Shown here in pieces: positions 19,107-27,580 of a stretch of 64,000 nucleotides of DNA (its first letter is position 1; each line of letters starts with the position of its first letter). Location: NCBI GenBank assembly GCA_963700705.1, contig CAVOYQ010000022.1, positions 1 to 64,000 on the forward strand, given 5' to 3'. The translations under genes were made by a program, and so were the position numbers. Below the pieces are notes generated by a model, which was given only the letters and a program-made list of their open reading frames with translations, was not told where the DNA came from and ran no database searches. Origin of the DNA: JAHEFT01 sp963700705. GTDB lineage: Bacteria > Pseudomonadota > Gammaproteobacteria > Xanthomonadales > SZUA-36.

Positions 19107-21027
19107 ATGCCGACACGTAAAAAATATCGACCGGGCCTTGAGAAATCCGCGAGGACTCTTTCGTGCTCCTGTCCAGCAAGGCTGCTGGCCGTGTTGTTTG
19201 CCCTGACGCTTTCAGCATGTGGAACCAGCGGGCCGTCGCGGGCGCCGGAACCGGCACAAAACCGGGATGGCGCTGCGCTGTATGCCAGCGGCGAGTTTGA
19301 AGCGGCCGCGGAAGCCTGGCAGCAGCAGGCACTGGATGCAGAGCCGCAACAGGCTGACGGCTTGCGGGTTCGGGCGGCCGACGCCTGGCTGCTGGCCGGA
19401 GAGCCGTCCAGGGCCAGCGGTGCACTTCGATGGATCAACCGCGATAACCTTGCTCCGGCGGATGCATCCCGGCTCGCCCTGGTCCTGGCGGACCTGGCGC
19501 TGCGAAAAAACCGGCCGGATGAAGCCGAAATCCTGCTGCAGGAGGCACGGACCAATCTTCCGTCCGCTTCGCGCCAGCGCTATGACCAACTGCAGGCAGC
19601 GATCACCCGGCAGCTTTCGGCGCCCGGTTCCAGGAATATTTCAGACGCGGCGAAAATCAGCGGCAGAATGCCATACTATGACCCGGAAGCTTCAGTCGAG
19701 CTGATACGTTCACTGGAATCCGTTTCCTCCAGCGAACTGGCTCTTCGTGCAGACAACCCTAGGGGTGACCGTCAATTGACCGGATGGCTGGACCTGGCCC
19801 TGGTCATCCGGAATAACCTGGTGGTCCCGGACGGCGTCACTGCCGCGATCAACGACTGGAAATTACGCAATCCGTACCACCTGCTGACCGTTCAGCAAGC
19901 ACTCGACACCTGGCTTCGCTATCGCCAGCTATTTATCCCACCCCGAAAAATCGCTGTCCTGCTGCCGGAATCCGGGCGCCTTCAATCAGCCGGAGAGGCC
20001 ATACGCGACGGCCTGATGAGTGCCTACCTGGATAACCCTTCGGGCGCGGAGCTCCTGTTTTTTGCTACCGGTGACGATGAGCAATCCGCCATCTCCGGCT
20101 ATTTCAATGCGCTGGACGCGGGCGCGAACTGGATTATCGGACCTTTGAAAAAGGAGTCCGTCGAGGCCATGCTCAACCTCGCCGGCATGTCCACCCCGGT
20201 GCTCGCACTCAACGAGTTGCCGGAGAATTTCAGCGCCGTTGCCAGGATTGTCCGGCCAGGTTACCAGCCTTTCGCTTTCGCAGGATGAAGAAGCAGCTTC
20301 CATTGCCACCCGCGCCATCACCAGCGGTTACCACACCGCCATGGTCATGGCGTCTGAAGACCCGTGGGGGGAAAGGATGGCCGTTGCTTTTGAAGCTGAA
20401 TTCTTACGCAAAAATGGGGAAATCCTGGCTGCAACACGCTATCTCGAGTCGGAAAATGACCATACCGAAGCCCTGGAGCGTGTTTTGAAAATCGATGAAA
20501 GCAAGGCAAGGGAACGCCGGCTGGAAAACACCCTGCAAATGACGTTGGAATTCGAACCTGTACACCGGCAGGACATCGACGTGATTTTCCTGGCGGCCAG
20601 CCCAACCCAGGCGCGGCTGATTCGTCCACAACTCAAGTTTCACGAGGCAGGTGATATCCCTGTTTACGCCACATCACGTATCTATTCCGGTGAGCCGGAC
20701 CGGTTGAAAAACCAGGATTTGAACGGAATCCGGTTTCCTGCAGCCCCGTGGCAGCTCACCCACCCGTCGATTGAAGACATTCCCGACTTCGCCAGCATCC
20801 GGCGTGGCAACCGGTCTTCGCTGTTTGCGCTGGGCCAGGATGCATGGAACCTGCTGCCGTGGTTGTCGCTGATGCAGAAGGATCCGGATTTCGTTTTTCC
20901 CGGGCAGTCCGGTTATTACCAGAGGTCGCCGCGGAGCGAAGCACTCCAGCGCGAACCCGCCTGGGCGGAGTTCAAGGCAGGCCAGCCGGTGCCATTAACG
21001 GCGCCTGGCGAAAAACCAGAACGCTAG
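19107..21027 (+). CDS. lpoA: LpoA-type outer-membrane lipoprotein activator of PBP1A, one frameshift
   Basis: LpoA is an outer-membrane lipoprotein that stimulates PBP1A from outside the sacculus. The ATG at 19107 (or GTG at 19104) gives a basic N-terminus, then a lipoprotein signal LLAVLFALTLSAC with lipobox LSAC (Cys near residue 37). A TPR-like N-domain follows (YASGEFEAAAEAWQQQALDA, AADAWLLAGEPSRASGAL, LADLALRKNRPDEAEILLQE). The periplasmic-binding-like C-domain starts near IPPRKIAVLLPESGRLQSAG. A single indel near 20241 splits it; on the far side the frame resumes at VPGLSGQVTSLSLSQDEEAA. SYHTAMVMASEDPW-like sequence and DIDVIFLAASPTQARLI fit the family. yraN follows after 4 bases, the usual lpoA-yraN pair. 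Confidence 0.9.
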
Positions 21028-21031
21028 TATC

Positions 21032-21421
21032 GTGACCAAGGCAAGCGGAAGATGTCAGCCGAGTACGCGACAGCGGGGCAGCCACTGGGAGCAGGTCGCC
21101 GAATCATTCCTCAACGGCCGCGGCATGCAAACACTGGAACGCAACTACCAGGCGCGATTCGGTGAAATCGACCTGGTCATGCGGGATGGAAACACCCTGG
21201 TATTCACCGAGGTGCGGTACCGCGGCAACGACAGCCACGGCAGCGGCGCTGAAACGGTCACGCTGACCAAGCAAAGGCGGATCATCAGCGCTGCCCGCCG
21301 ATTTCTTCAGCATCACCCGGCGGAAGCCGCCCGGCCGTGCAGATTCGATGTCGTTTCCATTGGTTCGGATCAGGGCAGAACGCTGCTGAACTGGATTCGA
21401 AGCGCATTTGACGTGGCCTAA
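21032..21421 (+). CDS. yraN: YraN/UPF0102 endonuclease-like protein
   Basis: UPF0102 proteins have a restriction-endonuclease-like fold and no firmly known role. The 129-residue product starts at a GTG and shows the family motifs: GSHWEQVAESFLNGRGMQTL, RNYQARFGEIDLVMRDGNTL (with the E-x-D) and VFTEVRYR, where V-E-V-K is the commoner form. The end has RRFLQHHP and RFDVVSIG, also typical. It overlaps pgpA tail to tail by 4 bases. No frameshift is visible, and from here to nusB the sequence reads cleanly, in contrast to the region to the left. Confidence 0.9.
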   Translation: MTKASGRCQPSTRQRGSHWEQVAESFLNGRGMQTLERNYQARFGEIDLVMRDGNTLVFTEVRYRGNDSHGSGAETVTLTKQRRIISAARRFLQHHPAEAARPCRFDVVSIGSDQGRTLLNWIRSAFDVA

Positions 21422-21909
21422 AACCTGGCTATTAACCAGAGTATCGCCATGGCATAGAAGGCGGCGACGATATCATCCAGCATGATGCCCAGGCCGCCGC
21501 TGAACCGGTTTTCCACCCACCGAATGGGCCAGGGTTTCAGAATGTCAAAAAAACGGAACAGCACAAAAGCCGCCAGCCACCAGGACCAGGCTACCGGCAG
21601 GAAAGCAATCGTCAACCAGTAGGCGACCATTTCGTCCCAAACGATCCCGCCCGGGTCATGCCGCCCCAGGCGGTTGCTGCTGGCGGTGCAAATCTGAACA
21701 CCCAACAGGAAAAGGCCGGCAAGCAGCAACCAGAACGCGAAGGCCGGCAGGCTTTTCAACAGTAAAGCGAAGGGAACTGCAGCCAGCGTACCCATTGTAC
21801 CCGGGGCGTAACGCGACAGCCCGGAACCGAATCCAAACGCGAGGAAACCCGGTAGTGTGCGCAAGGCGACCCTGCGCACGTCCGGATCGCGGTCAACCAG
21901 CCTGATCAT
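21418..21909 (-). CDS. pgpA: Phosphatidylglycerophosphatase A
   Basis: PgpA dephosphorylates phosphatidylglycerol phosphate to phosphatidylglycerol in the inner membrane. The 163-residue protein has the family sequence GFGSGLSRYAPGTMGTLAAV near the start, HDPGGIVWDEMVAYWLTIAF with the acidic DE pair, and FRFFDILKPWPIRWVENRFS followed by GGLGIMLDDIVAAFYA. Several hydrophobic segments are present. Its ATG overlaps the thiL stop by 4 bases (ATGA), so it is the last gene of the leftward nusB-thiL-pgpA run, an arrangement common in gammaproteobacteria. Confidence 0.95.
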   Translation of the reverse strand: MIRLVDRDPDVRRVALRTLPGFLAFGFGSGLSRYAPGTMGTLAAVPFALLLKSLPAFAFWLLLAGLFLLGVQICTASSNRLGRHDPGGIVWDEMVAYWLTIAFLPVAWSWWLAAFVLFRFFDILKPWPIRWVENRFSGGLGIMLDDIVAAFYAMAILWLIARF

Positions 21910-22886
21910 GAACCTTCCACCTCCTGGCCGCCAAAGTGCCGGTAACCGGTGTTTGGTGGTTCATACGTGCCGCCCTGCGGGGTTTTGAAAACCAGGCCAC
22001 TCCGGTCATCAATCCTCCCGATGACCGACAACTCGATACCTGTGGAACGGGAAAGTCCGGGAAGCGCATTCGCCATTCCGGGTGGAAGGGTGAAACATAA
22101 CTCGTAATCGTCGCCGCCTGCGACTTGCAGGGGCCAGCGTTCCAGCTCAGGCAGCGCGGCCAGGCTGGCCGGGCACGGCAATTTACCCAGTTCGATCTCG
22201 GCGCCGGCGCCCGACTGCTCCAGGATATGGCCGAGATCCGCAACCAGGCCATCGGAGATGTCGATGCAGGAAGTCGCCAGTTCCGCCAACCTGTGCCCCA
22301 GTTCAAGGCGGGGCGCCGGGTAGTCCAGCGCCGCCAGGTCGGTTGCCGCGGGTGTTTCTCCCCGGATAAGCATGTTCAGCGCGTATGCCGCAGCGCCCGG
22401 TCTGCCTGACACGACCACCAGGTCCCCCGGACCCGCACCTGAACGAACCAGGGCCCGTCCTTTCTGAACCAGCCCCAGTGCGGTTATGGTGATGCTCAGC
22501 GGGCCGCGGCAGAGATCACCTCCCGCCAACTGAATCCGGGACCGCTGCGCCAACCCGGCCATACCGCTTGCAAATGAATTCAGCCATTCCCTGTCTTCGG
22601 CCGGCAGGGTCAGAGCCATGAAAAACCAGGCGGGCCTGGCGCCCATGGCCGCCAGGTCGCTGAGATTGACGGCGAGCGACTTGTAGCCAATTGCCCCGGG
22701 GCCGGTTGCGGCGGGAAAATGTATCCCCTCAACCAGCGTGTCGGTACAAACAACGAGGTCCTGGCCGGCGGGAACGTCCAGGACCGCCCCGTCATCACCG
22801 ATTCCCACGACACATTCCGGAGTTTCCGGCCCGGCCGGGATACAGATGATTTCCTGCAGGCGGGCGATCAGGTCAAATTCGTTCAT
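21906..22886 (-). CDS. thiL: Thiamine-monophosphate kinase
   Basis: ThiL phosphorylates thiamine monophosphate to the active cofactor thiamine pyrophosphate. I chose the ATG at 22886 (MNEFDLIARLQEII), which matches the family N-terminus; an upstream ATG at 22910 adds eight unlikely residues. Motifs in order are VGIGDDGAVLDVPAGQDLVV, CTDTLVEGIHF, GYKSLAVNLSDLAAMGARPA, AGGDLCRGPLSITITALG, LVVVSGRPGAAAYALNML, CIDISDGLVADLGHILEQSG and VAGGDDYELCFTLPPG. Length of 326 residues is normal. It lies between nusB and pgpA; a REP-like hairpin separates it from nusB. Confidence 0.95.
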   Translation of the reverse strand: MNEFDLIARLQEIICIPAGPETPECVVGIGDDGAVLDVPAGQDLVVCTDTLVEGIHFPAATGPGAIGYKSLAVNLSDLAAMGARPAWFFMALTLPAEDREWLNSFASGMAGLAQRSRIQLAGGDLCRGPLSITITALGLVQKGRALVRSGAGPGDLVVVSGRPGAAAYALNMLIRGETPAATDLAALDYPAPRLELGHRLAELATSCIDISDGLVADLGHILEQSGAGAEIELGKLPCPASLAALPELERWPLQVAGGDDYELCFTLPPGMANALPGLSRSTGIELSVIGRIDDRSGLVFKTPQGGTYEPPNTGYRHFGGQEVEGS

Positions 22887-22912
22887 CGAGCAGGTCTCGC
22901 ATACGATCAAAG

Positions 22913-22974
22913 GTAGGAGCGATTTTAATCGCGAATGATCCCGGCCAGTGATTCGCGGATGAATCCGCTCCTAC
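22913..22974. repeat. REP-like palindrome between nusB and thiL
   Basis: Arms at 22913-22936 and 22951-22974 are imperfect inverted copies; the right arm, read on the minus strand, is GTAGGAGCGGATTCATCCGC followed by GAAT. This resembles REP sequences of pseudomonads and other gammaproteobacteria (GTAGGAGCGG...CCGCGAA). The 14-base loop carries no other signal. It lies in the transcribed gap of the nusB-thiL run and could affect mRNA stability. I saw no second full copy in the window. Confidence 0.75.
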
Positions 22975-22997
22975 GCCTGTTTATCCCGGCACGCAAC

Positions 22998-23444
22998 TCA
23001 ACCGCCCGCATTGCTCATTTCTTCCTGGCGCCATGCGTGGGCGGCCTTGTCGAGGACGGCGTTGACATAAGCGTGGCCCTGCTCGGATCCGAAGCGGTGA
23101 GCCAGGTCGACGCACTCATCCACAACCACCCGAAAAGGCTGCTCCGGGCAGTTGAGCAGTTCGAACGCTCCGATCCTGAGCACCACCTGTTCCATCAGGT
23201 CTACCTGGCTGAAAGGCCGGTCAAGAAATTCCTGAATCGCGCCGTCCAGGTCGTCCTTTCCCGCACTGACTCCCCGAACCAGCTTCTCAAAATGATCGAC
23301 GTCAACGCCATTCATATCCTGCACGGCCAGAAACTGCGCGATGATTTCCTTGCCTTCCTGGCCCGTGATCTGCCATTGGTATATGGCCTGCAGGGCCCGG
23401 CGACGGGCCCTGCTGCGCGGTTCGAATTGCGCCCTGTCGCTCAC
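22998..23444 (-). CDS. nusB: Transcription antitermination factor NusB
   Basis: NusB binds boxA RNA with NusE (S10) and supports rRNA antitermination. The 148-residue product starts with an Arg-rich helix (RSRARRRALQAIYQWQITG), then DHFEKLVRGVSAGKDDLDGA, FSQVDLMEQVVLRIGAFELL and PFRVVVDECVDLAHRFGSEQ. It ends AYVNAVLDKAAHAWRQEE, the usual C-terminal helix pair. The ATG overlaps the ribH stop by 4 bases. The ribH-nusB-thiL order is widespread in proteobacteria. No frame problems are visible. Confidence 0.96.
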   Translation of the reverse strand: MSDRAQFEPRSRARRRALQAIYQWQITGQEGKEIIAQFLAVQDMNGVDVDHFEKLVRGVSAGKDDLDGAIQEFLDRPFSQVDLMEQVVLRIGAFELLNCPEQPFRVVVDECVDLAHRFGSEQGHAYVNAVLDKAAHAWRQEEMSNAGG

Positions 23445-23932
23445 AGGGCGGACAGACCATCAAGGTGGCTGTCAACCGCCCGCGTGGTTTCCACCATTTC
23501 TATCGCGGCCATCGCGGCATCAAAGCCCTTGTTCCCCTCTCCGGTTCCGGCTCTTTCCAGCGCCTGTTCCACGGTGTCCGTGGTCAGAACGCCGAAGATC
23601 ACCGGGATGCCGTGGTCCAGTGAAACCTGCATCAATCCCCTGGCGCACTCTCCGGCCACGTATTCAAAATGCGGCGTGCCGCCCCGGATCACGGCGCCCA
23701 GGGCAATAACCGCGTGATATTTTTTCGAGGCCGCGAAGCGCTTCGCCAGCAACGGCAATTCGAAAGCGCCGGGAACCCATGCCAGTACGACGTTCGACGG
23801 GCTGATGCCCTGCCGTTCCAGGGCATCCCGGACTCCCGAGACCAGTTGATCAACGATGAAGCGGTTGAAACGGCCGGCAACCACCGCAACGCGCAGATCA
23901 CCGTCCCGAGTGGTCGAGCCGATGTCCTTCAT
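23441..23932 (-). CDS. ribH: 6,7-dimethyl-8-ribityllumazine synthase
   Basis: RibH condenses the ribityl-aminouracil with 3,4-dihydroxybutanone phosphate to give lumazine, the direct precursor of riboflavin; it forms icosahedral or pentameric shells. The 163-residue protein shows LRVAVVAGRFNRFIVDQLVS, VVLAWVPGAFELPLLAKRFA, YHAVIALGAVIRGGTPHFEY, VAGECARGLMQVSLDHGIPV and FGVLTTDTVEQALERAGTG. The catalytic His (in GTPHFEYV) and the substrate-binding segments are present. Its ATG overlaps the ribBX stop by 4 bases. Confidence 0.97.
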   Translation of the reverse strand: MKDIGSTTRDGDLRVAVVAGRFNRFIVDQLVSGVRDALERQGISPSNVVLAWVPGAFELPLLAKRFAASKKYHAVIALGAVIRGGTPHFEYVAGECARGLMQVSLDHGIPVIFGVLTTDTVEQALERAGTGEGNKGFDAAMAAIEMVETTRAVDSHLDGLSAL

Positions 23933-25072
23933 GCGTCTTCCGCCTCTTCAGCCAGCGTCTCGATATACTCGTCAACCTCCAGCCCGAACCCTGCCAGCCC
24001 GGTCAATTTCCACGGCGCGCTGAGGACGCGCATTTTACGGATACCAAGGTCCGCGATGATCTGGGCGCCGATCCCGTACGTGCGCAATTCGCGTGACTGC
24101 CGGTTATCGCCATTCGGCGCAATCGCGGGGGCCGGTTTTTGCTGGATCTGGTGAAGGATGTCATCGTCATCCTTGTTGCCGCCCAGCACCAGCGCGAGAC
24201 CGCTTCCCGCCGTATCGATCTGGGCCAGCGCGGTGCGCAGCGGCATGCCGAAATCCGACCGCCGGATTGACAGCACGTCACTGAGGGGATTCTGGAACAT
24301 GAACCCTGACCAAAAACGGCTTCCTGGGATGGGGCACGCCGCGGACCAGGGCCAGGTGCAGTTTGTGCTCGATCCGGTCGCGGTAGGTATGCAGGGTAAA
24401 CGGCCCGAAATCCGTCACGACCTCGTGGGTGGAGAGGTGGTCAACCGACTTTTCGTTCTCCAGCCTGTAGCGGATCAGCCCGGCAATCGTGCCGATTTTC
24501 AGCCCGTGTTGACGCGAAAATTCCTCCAGCTGTTGCCGGCGGGCCATGCTGCCGTCGTCGTTCAGTATTTCCACCAGGACCGCAGCCGGCTCCAGGCCGG
24601 CCAGCATCGCCAGGTCGACACTCGCTTCGGTGTGGCCGGCGCGGGCCAGCACACCGCCGGGGTTGGTCATCAGCGGAAAAACGTGTCCAGGCTGCGCAAG
24701 GTCCTCGGGGACGGCGTCCGGCTTGACGGCGGTACGAATGGTATGGGCCCGGTCATAAGCGGATATACCGGTCGTAATACCTTCCGCAGCTTCAATGGAA
24801 ACCGTGAAATTGGTCGCAAACCGGGTCTGGTTGGCATTGACCATCAGGGGCAAATGGAGCTGCTTGCAGCGCTCCCTGGTCAACGGAAGACATATCAATC
24901 CACGGCCGTAACGGGCCATGAAATTGATATCCTCGGGCCGGACCTTGGACGCAGCCATGATCAGGTCACCCTCGTTCTCGCGATCTTCATCATCCATCAG
25001 GACGACCATGCGCCCTGCCCGGATGTCTTCGATGAGTTCAGGGATGGTGTTCAGCTTTGATTTTGTTTTCAT
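23929..25072 (-). CDS. ribB: 3,4-dihydroxy-2-butanone-4-phosphate synthase with degenerate GTP cyclohydrolase II domain (RibBX), one frameshift
   Basis: The N-terminal half (ATG at 25072, MKTKSKLNTIPELIEDIRAG) is RibB, which makes 3,4-dihydroxybutanone phosphate from ribulose 5-phosphate. It has VVLMDDEDRENEGDLIMAAS, FMARYGRGLICLPLTRERCK, TTGISAYDRAHTIRTAV, GHVFPLMTNPGGVLARAGHT and EASVDLAMLAGLEPAAVLVE. The C-terminal half resembles RibA (FGPFTLHTYRDRIEHKLHLA) but lacks the zinc-binding Cys residues and the RGIG active-site segment. It is therefore probably the inactive form called RibBX, and a separate ribA is expected elsewhere. A one-base indel near 24296 breaks the frame (VHV then QNPLSDVLSIRRSDFGMPLR). 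The start overlaps the ribE stop (ATGA). Confidence 0.9.
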
Positions 25073-25683
25073 GACGATTCCAGGCCCCTGTATTCCGGAG
25101 CCATCAGGCGTTCCAGGTAGCGTGCGATCAGGTCGACTTCCAGGTTCACGGGGTCGCCCGGCTGCAGGCTGCCGAGCGTTGTAATTTCCAGCGTGTGGGG
25201 GATCAGGCACACAGAAAACCTGGCGCCATCGACTTCGTTGACGGTCAGGCTGACGCCGTCGATACACGCAGAGCCCTTCTTCGCAATATAACGCGCCAAC
25301 TGGGCCGGCGCCTCGAATTCGAACCGCTCGGCACGGGCGTCTTCGTGGCGCGAAACCAGCTTCGCCATACCGTCGACATGGCCGGTGACGAGGTGACCAC
25401 CCAGGCGGGCCTCAAGGCCCAGGGCCAGCTCCAGGTTGACTACCTGGCCCTGTTGTAAATGCCCAAGCGTCGTCAGGCCAAGCGTTTCCTGCGAAACGTC
25501 CGCGAAAAAGCCCGATGTGTAGGGATCGAGCATGGTCAGGCACACCCCGGAAACGGAAATGCTGTCGCCGACATGAACCGACCCGAAATCCAGGTCGTCG
25601 CAATCGATTTGCAGGCGGCAGTCGCCGCCGATCACGGCTTTGCTTTTCAGAATTCCTGTGCTTGCTACGATTCCGGTAAACAT
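25069..25683 (-). CDS. ribE: Riboflavin synthase alpha subunit
   Basis: This enzyme dismutates two lumazine molecules to riboflavin. The 204-residue protein begins MFTGIVASTGILKSKAVIGG and contains two lumazine-binding repeats. The first has VGDSISVSGVCLTMLD and SQETLGLTTLGHLQQGQVVN; the second has GHLVTGHVDGMAKLVSRHED, KGSACIDGVSLTVNEVDGAR and LIPHTLEITTLGSLQPGDPV. The G-V-C-L-T and G-V-S-L-T motifs and duplicated NLE segments are diagnostic. It lies between ribD and ribBX in the leftward riboflavin run. Confidence 0.97.
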   Translation of the reverse strand: MFTGIVASTGILKSKAVIGGDCRLQIDCDDLDFGSVHVGDSISVSGVCLTMLDPYTSGFFADVSQETLGLTTLGHLQQGQVVNLELALGLEARLGGHLVTGHVDGMAKLVSRHEDARAERFEFEAPAQLARYIAKKGSACIDGVSLTVNEVDGARFSVCLIPHTLEITTLGSLQPGDPVNLEVDLIARYLERLMAPEYRGLESS

Positions 25684-25685
25684 AT

Positions 25686-26783
25686 TCAGTGCCTGGGCTG
25701 GGTTTGAAGACGAATTCTAAGGTCGTTGCCGAAATGGGCAGTTTCCAGCACTGTTAAATGCGTTCTTTCGGCCATGGATTCAAGCGGCCCAAGTGCGAAA
25801 GGACCGGGGCCGCCATCCCCCAACAAAACCGGCGCCTGGTAGATCAGGATTTCATCAACCAGGTTTTCTTCCAACAGTGCGCCGCAAAGCACAGCGCCTG
25901 CCTCGACCTGGACTTCATTGATTTCCATCTCACCCAGTGACTTGAGCAGTCGGACCAGGTTCACCCGCCCGTCTTTTGCCGGCAAGGCCAGGTATTGCAC
26001 GTTTGACACAGCCGGCATTGCGGGCGCGGGGGCCGACTCGTCGCCGGCGATGACTACCGTTCCGGGAGCCGCGAGGATTCTGCTTTTTGCCGGGATACGC
26101 CAGCGGCTGTCAACAACGACCCTGACCGGTTGTTTCACATCCTCATCCACGCGGGCGTCCATCGAAGGATCATCCGCGAGTACGGTGCCGATTCCGGTCA
26201 ACAGGGCGGATGAACGGGCCCGCCAACGCTGCACGTCCCGCCGCGATGCATCACTGCTGATCCACTTGCTGTACCCGTTAGGCAGGGCGGACCTGCCATC
26301 AAGGCTGATCGCGCACTTGACCCGTACCCAGGGCCGCCCTGTCCGCATTCGCGACATGAAACCGGGGTTCAGAGCCTCGGCCTGCTGTGCCATCAGGCCG
26401 GTTTCCACGGTCAGGCCGGCGGCCCGCAATTGCTGCTTGCCGCCACCCTTCACACGGGGATTGGGGTCCTCGGATGCGATAACAACCCGGGCAATGCCCG
26501 CTTCGATCAGGGCTTTCGTGCAGGGGGGGGTGCGGCCCTGGTGGTTGCAGGGCTCCAGTGTCACGTAGGCGGTCTTTCCACGGGCTGATTCACCGGCATC
26601 CAGTAACGCTGCAATTTCCGCGTGAGCGCCGCCGGCTTCACGATGCCAGCCGACCCCTGCCACCCGGTCGCCGGAGGCGATTACACAACCCACCCGGGGA
26701 TTGGGGTCGGTCGTGAACAGGCCTTTTTGCGCCAACCGCAAAGCCGTCGCCATGCATTCGTGGTCGAATCGGGAAAAATTCAC
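25686..26783 (-). CDS. ribD: Bifunctional riboflavin deaminase/reductase
   Basis: RibD deaminates and then reduces the pyrimidine product of GTP cyclohydrolase II. The N-terminal deaminase domain has the zinc motif HAEIAALLDAGESARGKTAY, then VTLEPCNHQGRTPPCTKALI, plus NPRVGCVIA upstream. The C-terminal reductase domain starts near RPWVRVKCAISLDGRSALPN and contains WISSDASRRDVQRWRARSSA, LLTGIGTVLADDPSMDARVD, PVRVVVDS and INEVQVEAGAVLCGALLEEN. Length of 365 residues is standard. It overlaps the nrdR stop by 4 bases, the common nrdR-ribD pairing. Confidence 0.97.
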   Translation of the reverse strand: MNFSRFDHECMATALRLAQKGLFTTDPNPRVGCVIASGDRVAGVGWHREAGGAHAEIAALLDAGESARGKTAYVTLEPCNHQGRTPPCTKALIEAGIARVVIASEDPNPRVKGGGKQQLRAAGLTVETGLMAQQAEALNPGFMSRMRTGRPWVRVKCAISLDGRSALPNGYSKWISSDASRRDVQRWRARSSALLTGIGTVLADDPSMDARVDEDVKQPVRVVVDSRWRIPAKSRILAAPGTVVIAGDESAPAPAMPAVSNVQYLALPAKDGRVNLVRLLKSLGEMEINEVQVEAGAVLCGALLEENLVDEILIYQAPVLLGDGGPGPFALGPLESMAERTHLTVLETAHFGNDLRIRLQTQPRH

Positions 26784-27307
26784 TGCTTGTCCCGCTTGCC
26801 GGGTAGTCCGCCGCTTCCCAGCAAAGGTATCTGGCGTTTGTCACTGTCCGCCGGCGTCTCCCGTTCCAGGCTTTCAATGACGTCTCGAAACGCCTGCACA
26901 TCCTCGAACCGTTTATAAACCGAAGCAAACCGGATATAGGCAACATGGTCTAGTTTGCTCAGTTCCCGCATCACCCATTCGCCGATCAATGAGCTGGGAA
27001 TTTCCGAATCTTCCACGCTGGAAATTTCCCGCAACAGGGACCGGATCGCACGTTCCACCTCGCGGGTTTCCACCGGACGCTTTTCCAGGGCGCGCATCAT
27101 ACCGGCGCGCAGCTTGTCCTCTGAAAAAGCCTGCCGCGCGCCACCGGCCTTGATGACTCGCGGCGCCTTCAGTTCCGGCCCCTCGTAGGTATTGAAACGC
27201 GAACCACAACTTTCACACTGCCGGCGCCGCCGTATCTGCATCCCATCACGGGTCAGGCGCGAATCGACCACCCGCGTGCTTTCATGGTTGCAAAAGGGGC
27301 ACCACAT
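26780..27307 (-). CDS. nrdR: Transcriptional repressor NrdR
   Basis: NrdR represses ribonucleotide reductase genes in response to ATP/dATP. The N-terminus carries a four-Cys zinc ribbon (MWCPFCNHESTRVVDSRLTR and RRRRQCESCGSRFNTYE) followed by an ATP-cone domain (APRVIKAGGARQAFSEDKLR, AGMMRALEKRPVETREVERA, MRELSKLDHVAYIRFASVYK). The 175-residue protein has a C-terminal extension (ESLERETPADSDKRQIPLLG) longer than in E. coli. It lies between glyA and ribD, a conserved order. A 273-base spacer separates it from glyA. Confidence 0.97.
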   Translation of the reverse strand: MWCPFCNHESTRVVDSRLTRDGMQIRRRRQCESCGSRFNTYEGPELKAPRVIKAGGARQAFSEDKLRAGMMRALEKRPVETREVERAIRSLLREISSVEDSEIPSSLIGEWVMRELSKLDHVAYIRFASVYKRFEDVQAFRDVIESLERETPADSDKRQIPLLGSGGLPGKRDKQ

Positions 27308-27337
27308 CTAGTCTCGCTTCGGCAGACTGGAGTCTCA

Positions 27338-27492
27338 CGCGCAACGGCATTCCGGCAGGGCTTCTTTGCCTGCGGCAAAACCGTCCTGCCTCCATTGCCT
27401 GCGCTTCCCTGCTCCCCGCTTCGCGAGTGCAGGCTATGCAGGGGGAGCGACTTCGCCGGAGGCGAAAAAGTGCCCCGGAATGCCGTCGCACG
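27338..27492. repeat. Imperfect long inverted repeat in the glyA-nrdR spacer
   Basis: The spacer 27308-27580 has no gene. Its core is an imperfect inverted repeat with ACGGCATTCCGG at 27344-27355 and its complement at 27475-27486. The match continues inward for about 40 bases: the left arm has TTCTTTGCCTGCGGCAAAAC where the right arm, read on the other strand, has TTTTTCGCCTCCGGCGAAGT. A separate hairpin GTCTTCCC...GGGAAGAC lies near 27520-27552 and may help terminate glyA. The structure could be a degraded small mobile element or an RNA hairpin in the glyA-nrdR transcript. No FMN riboswitch pattern is seen. Confidence 0.55.
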
Positions 27493-27580
27493 TAGGCGGC
27501 TGCGCTCGACAACGAAATCTGGTCTTCCCTCTGGCTGCGCCAACCGGGAAGACGAGGGGGAGGCTTAGTAACCGCTTTTC

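Noticed and set aside
20230..20250. Programmed frameshift in lpoA
   Set aside because: No slippery heptamer or downstream structure was seen, and the upstream neighbourhood is full of unprogrammed indels.
27308..27580. FMN riboswitch near the riboflavin genes
   Set aside because: The RFN consensus blocks are not present in this spacer or before ribD.
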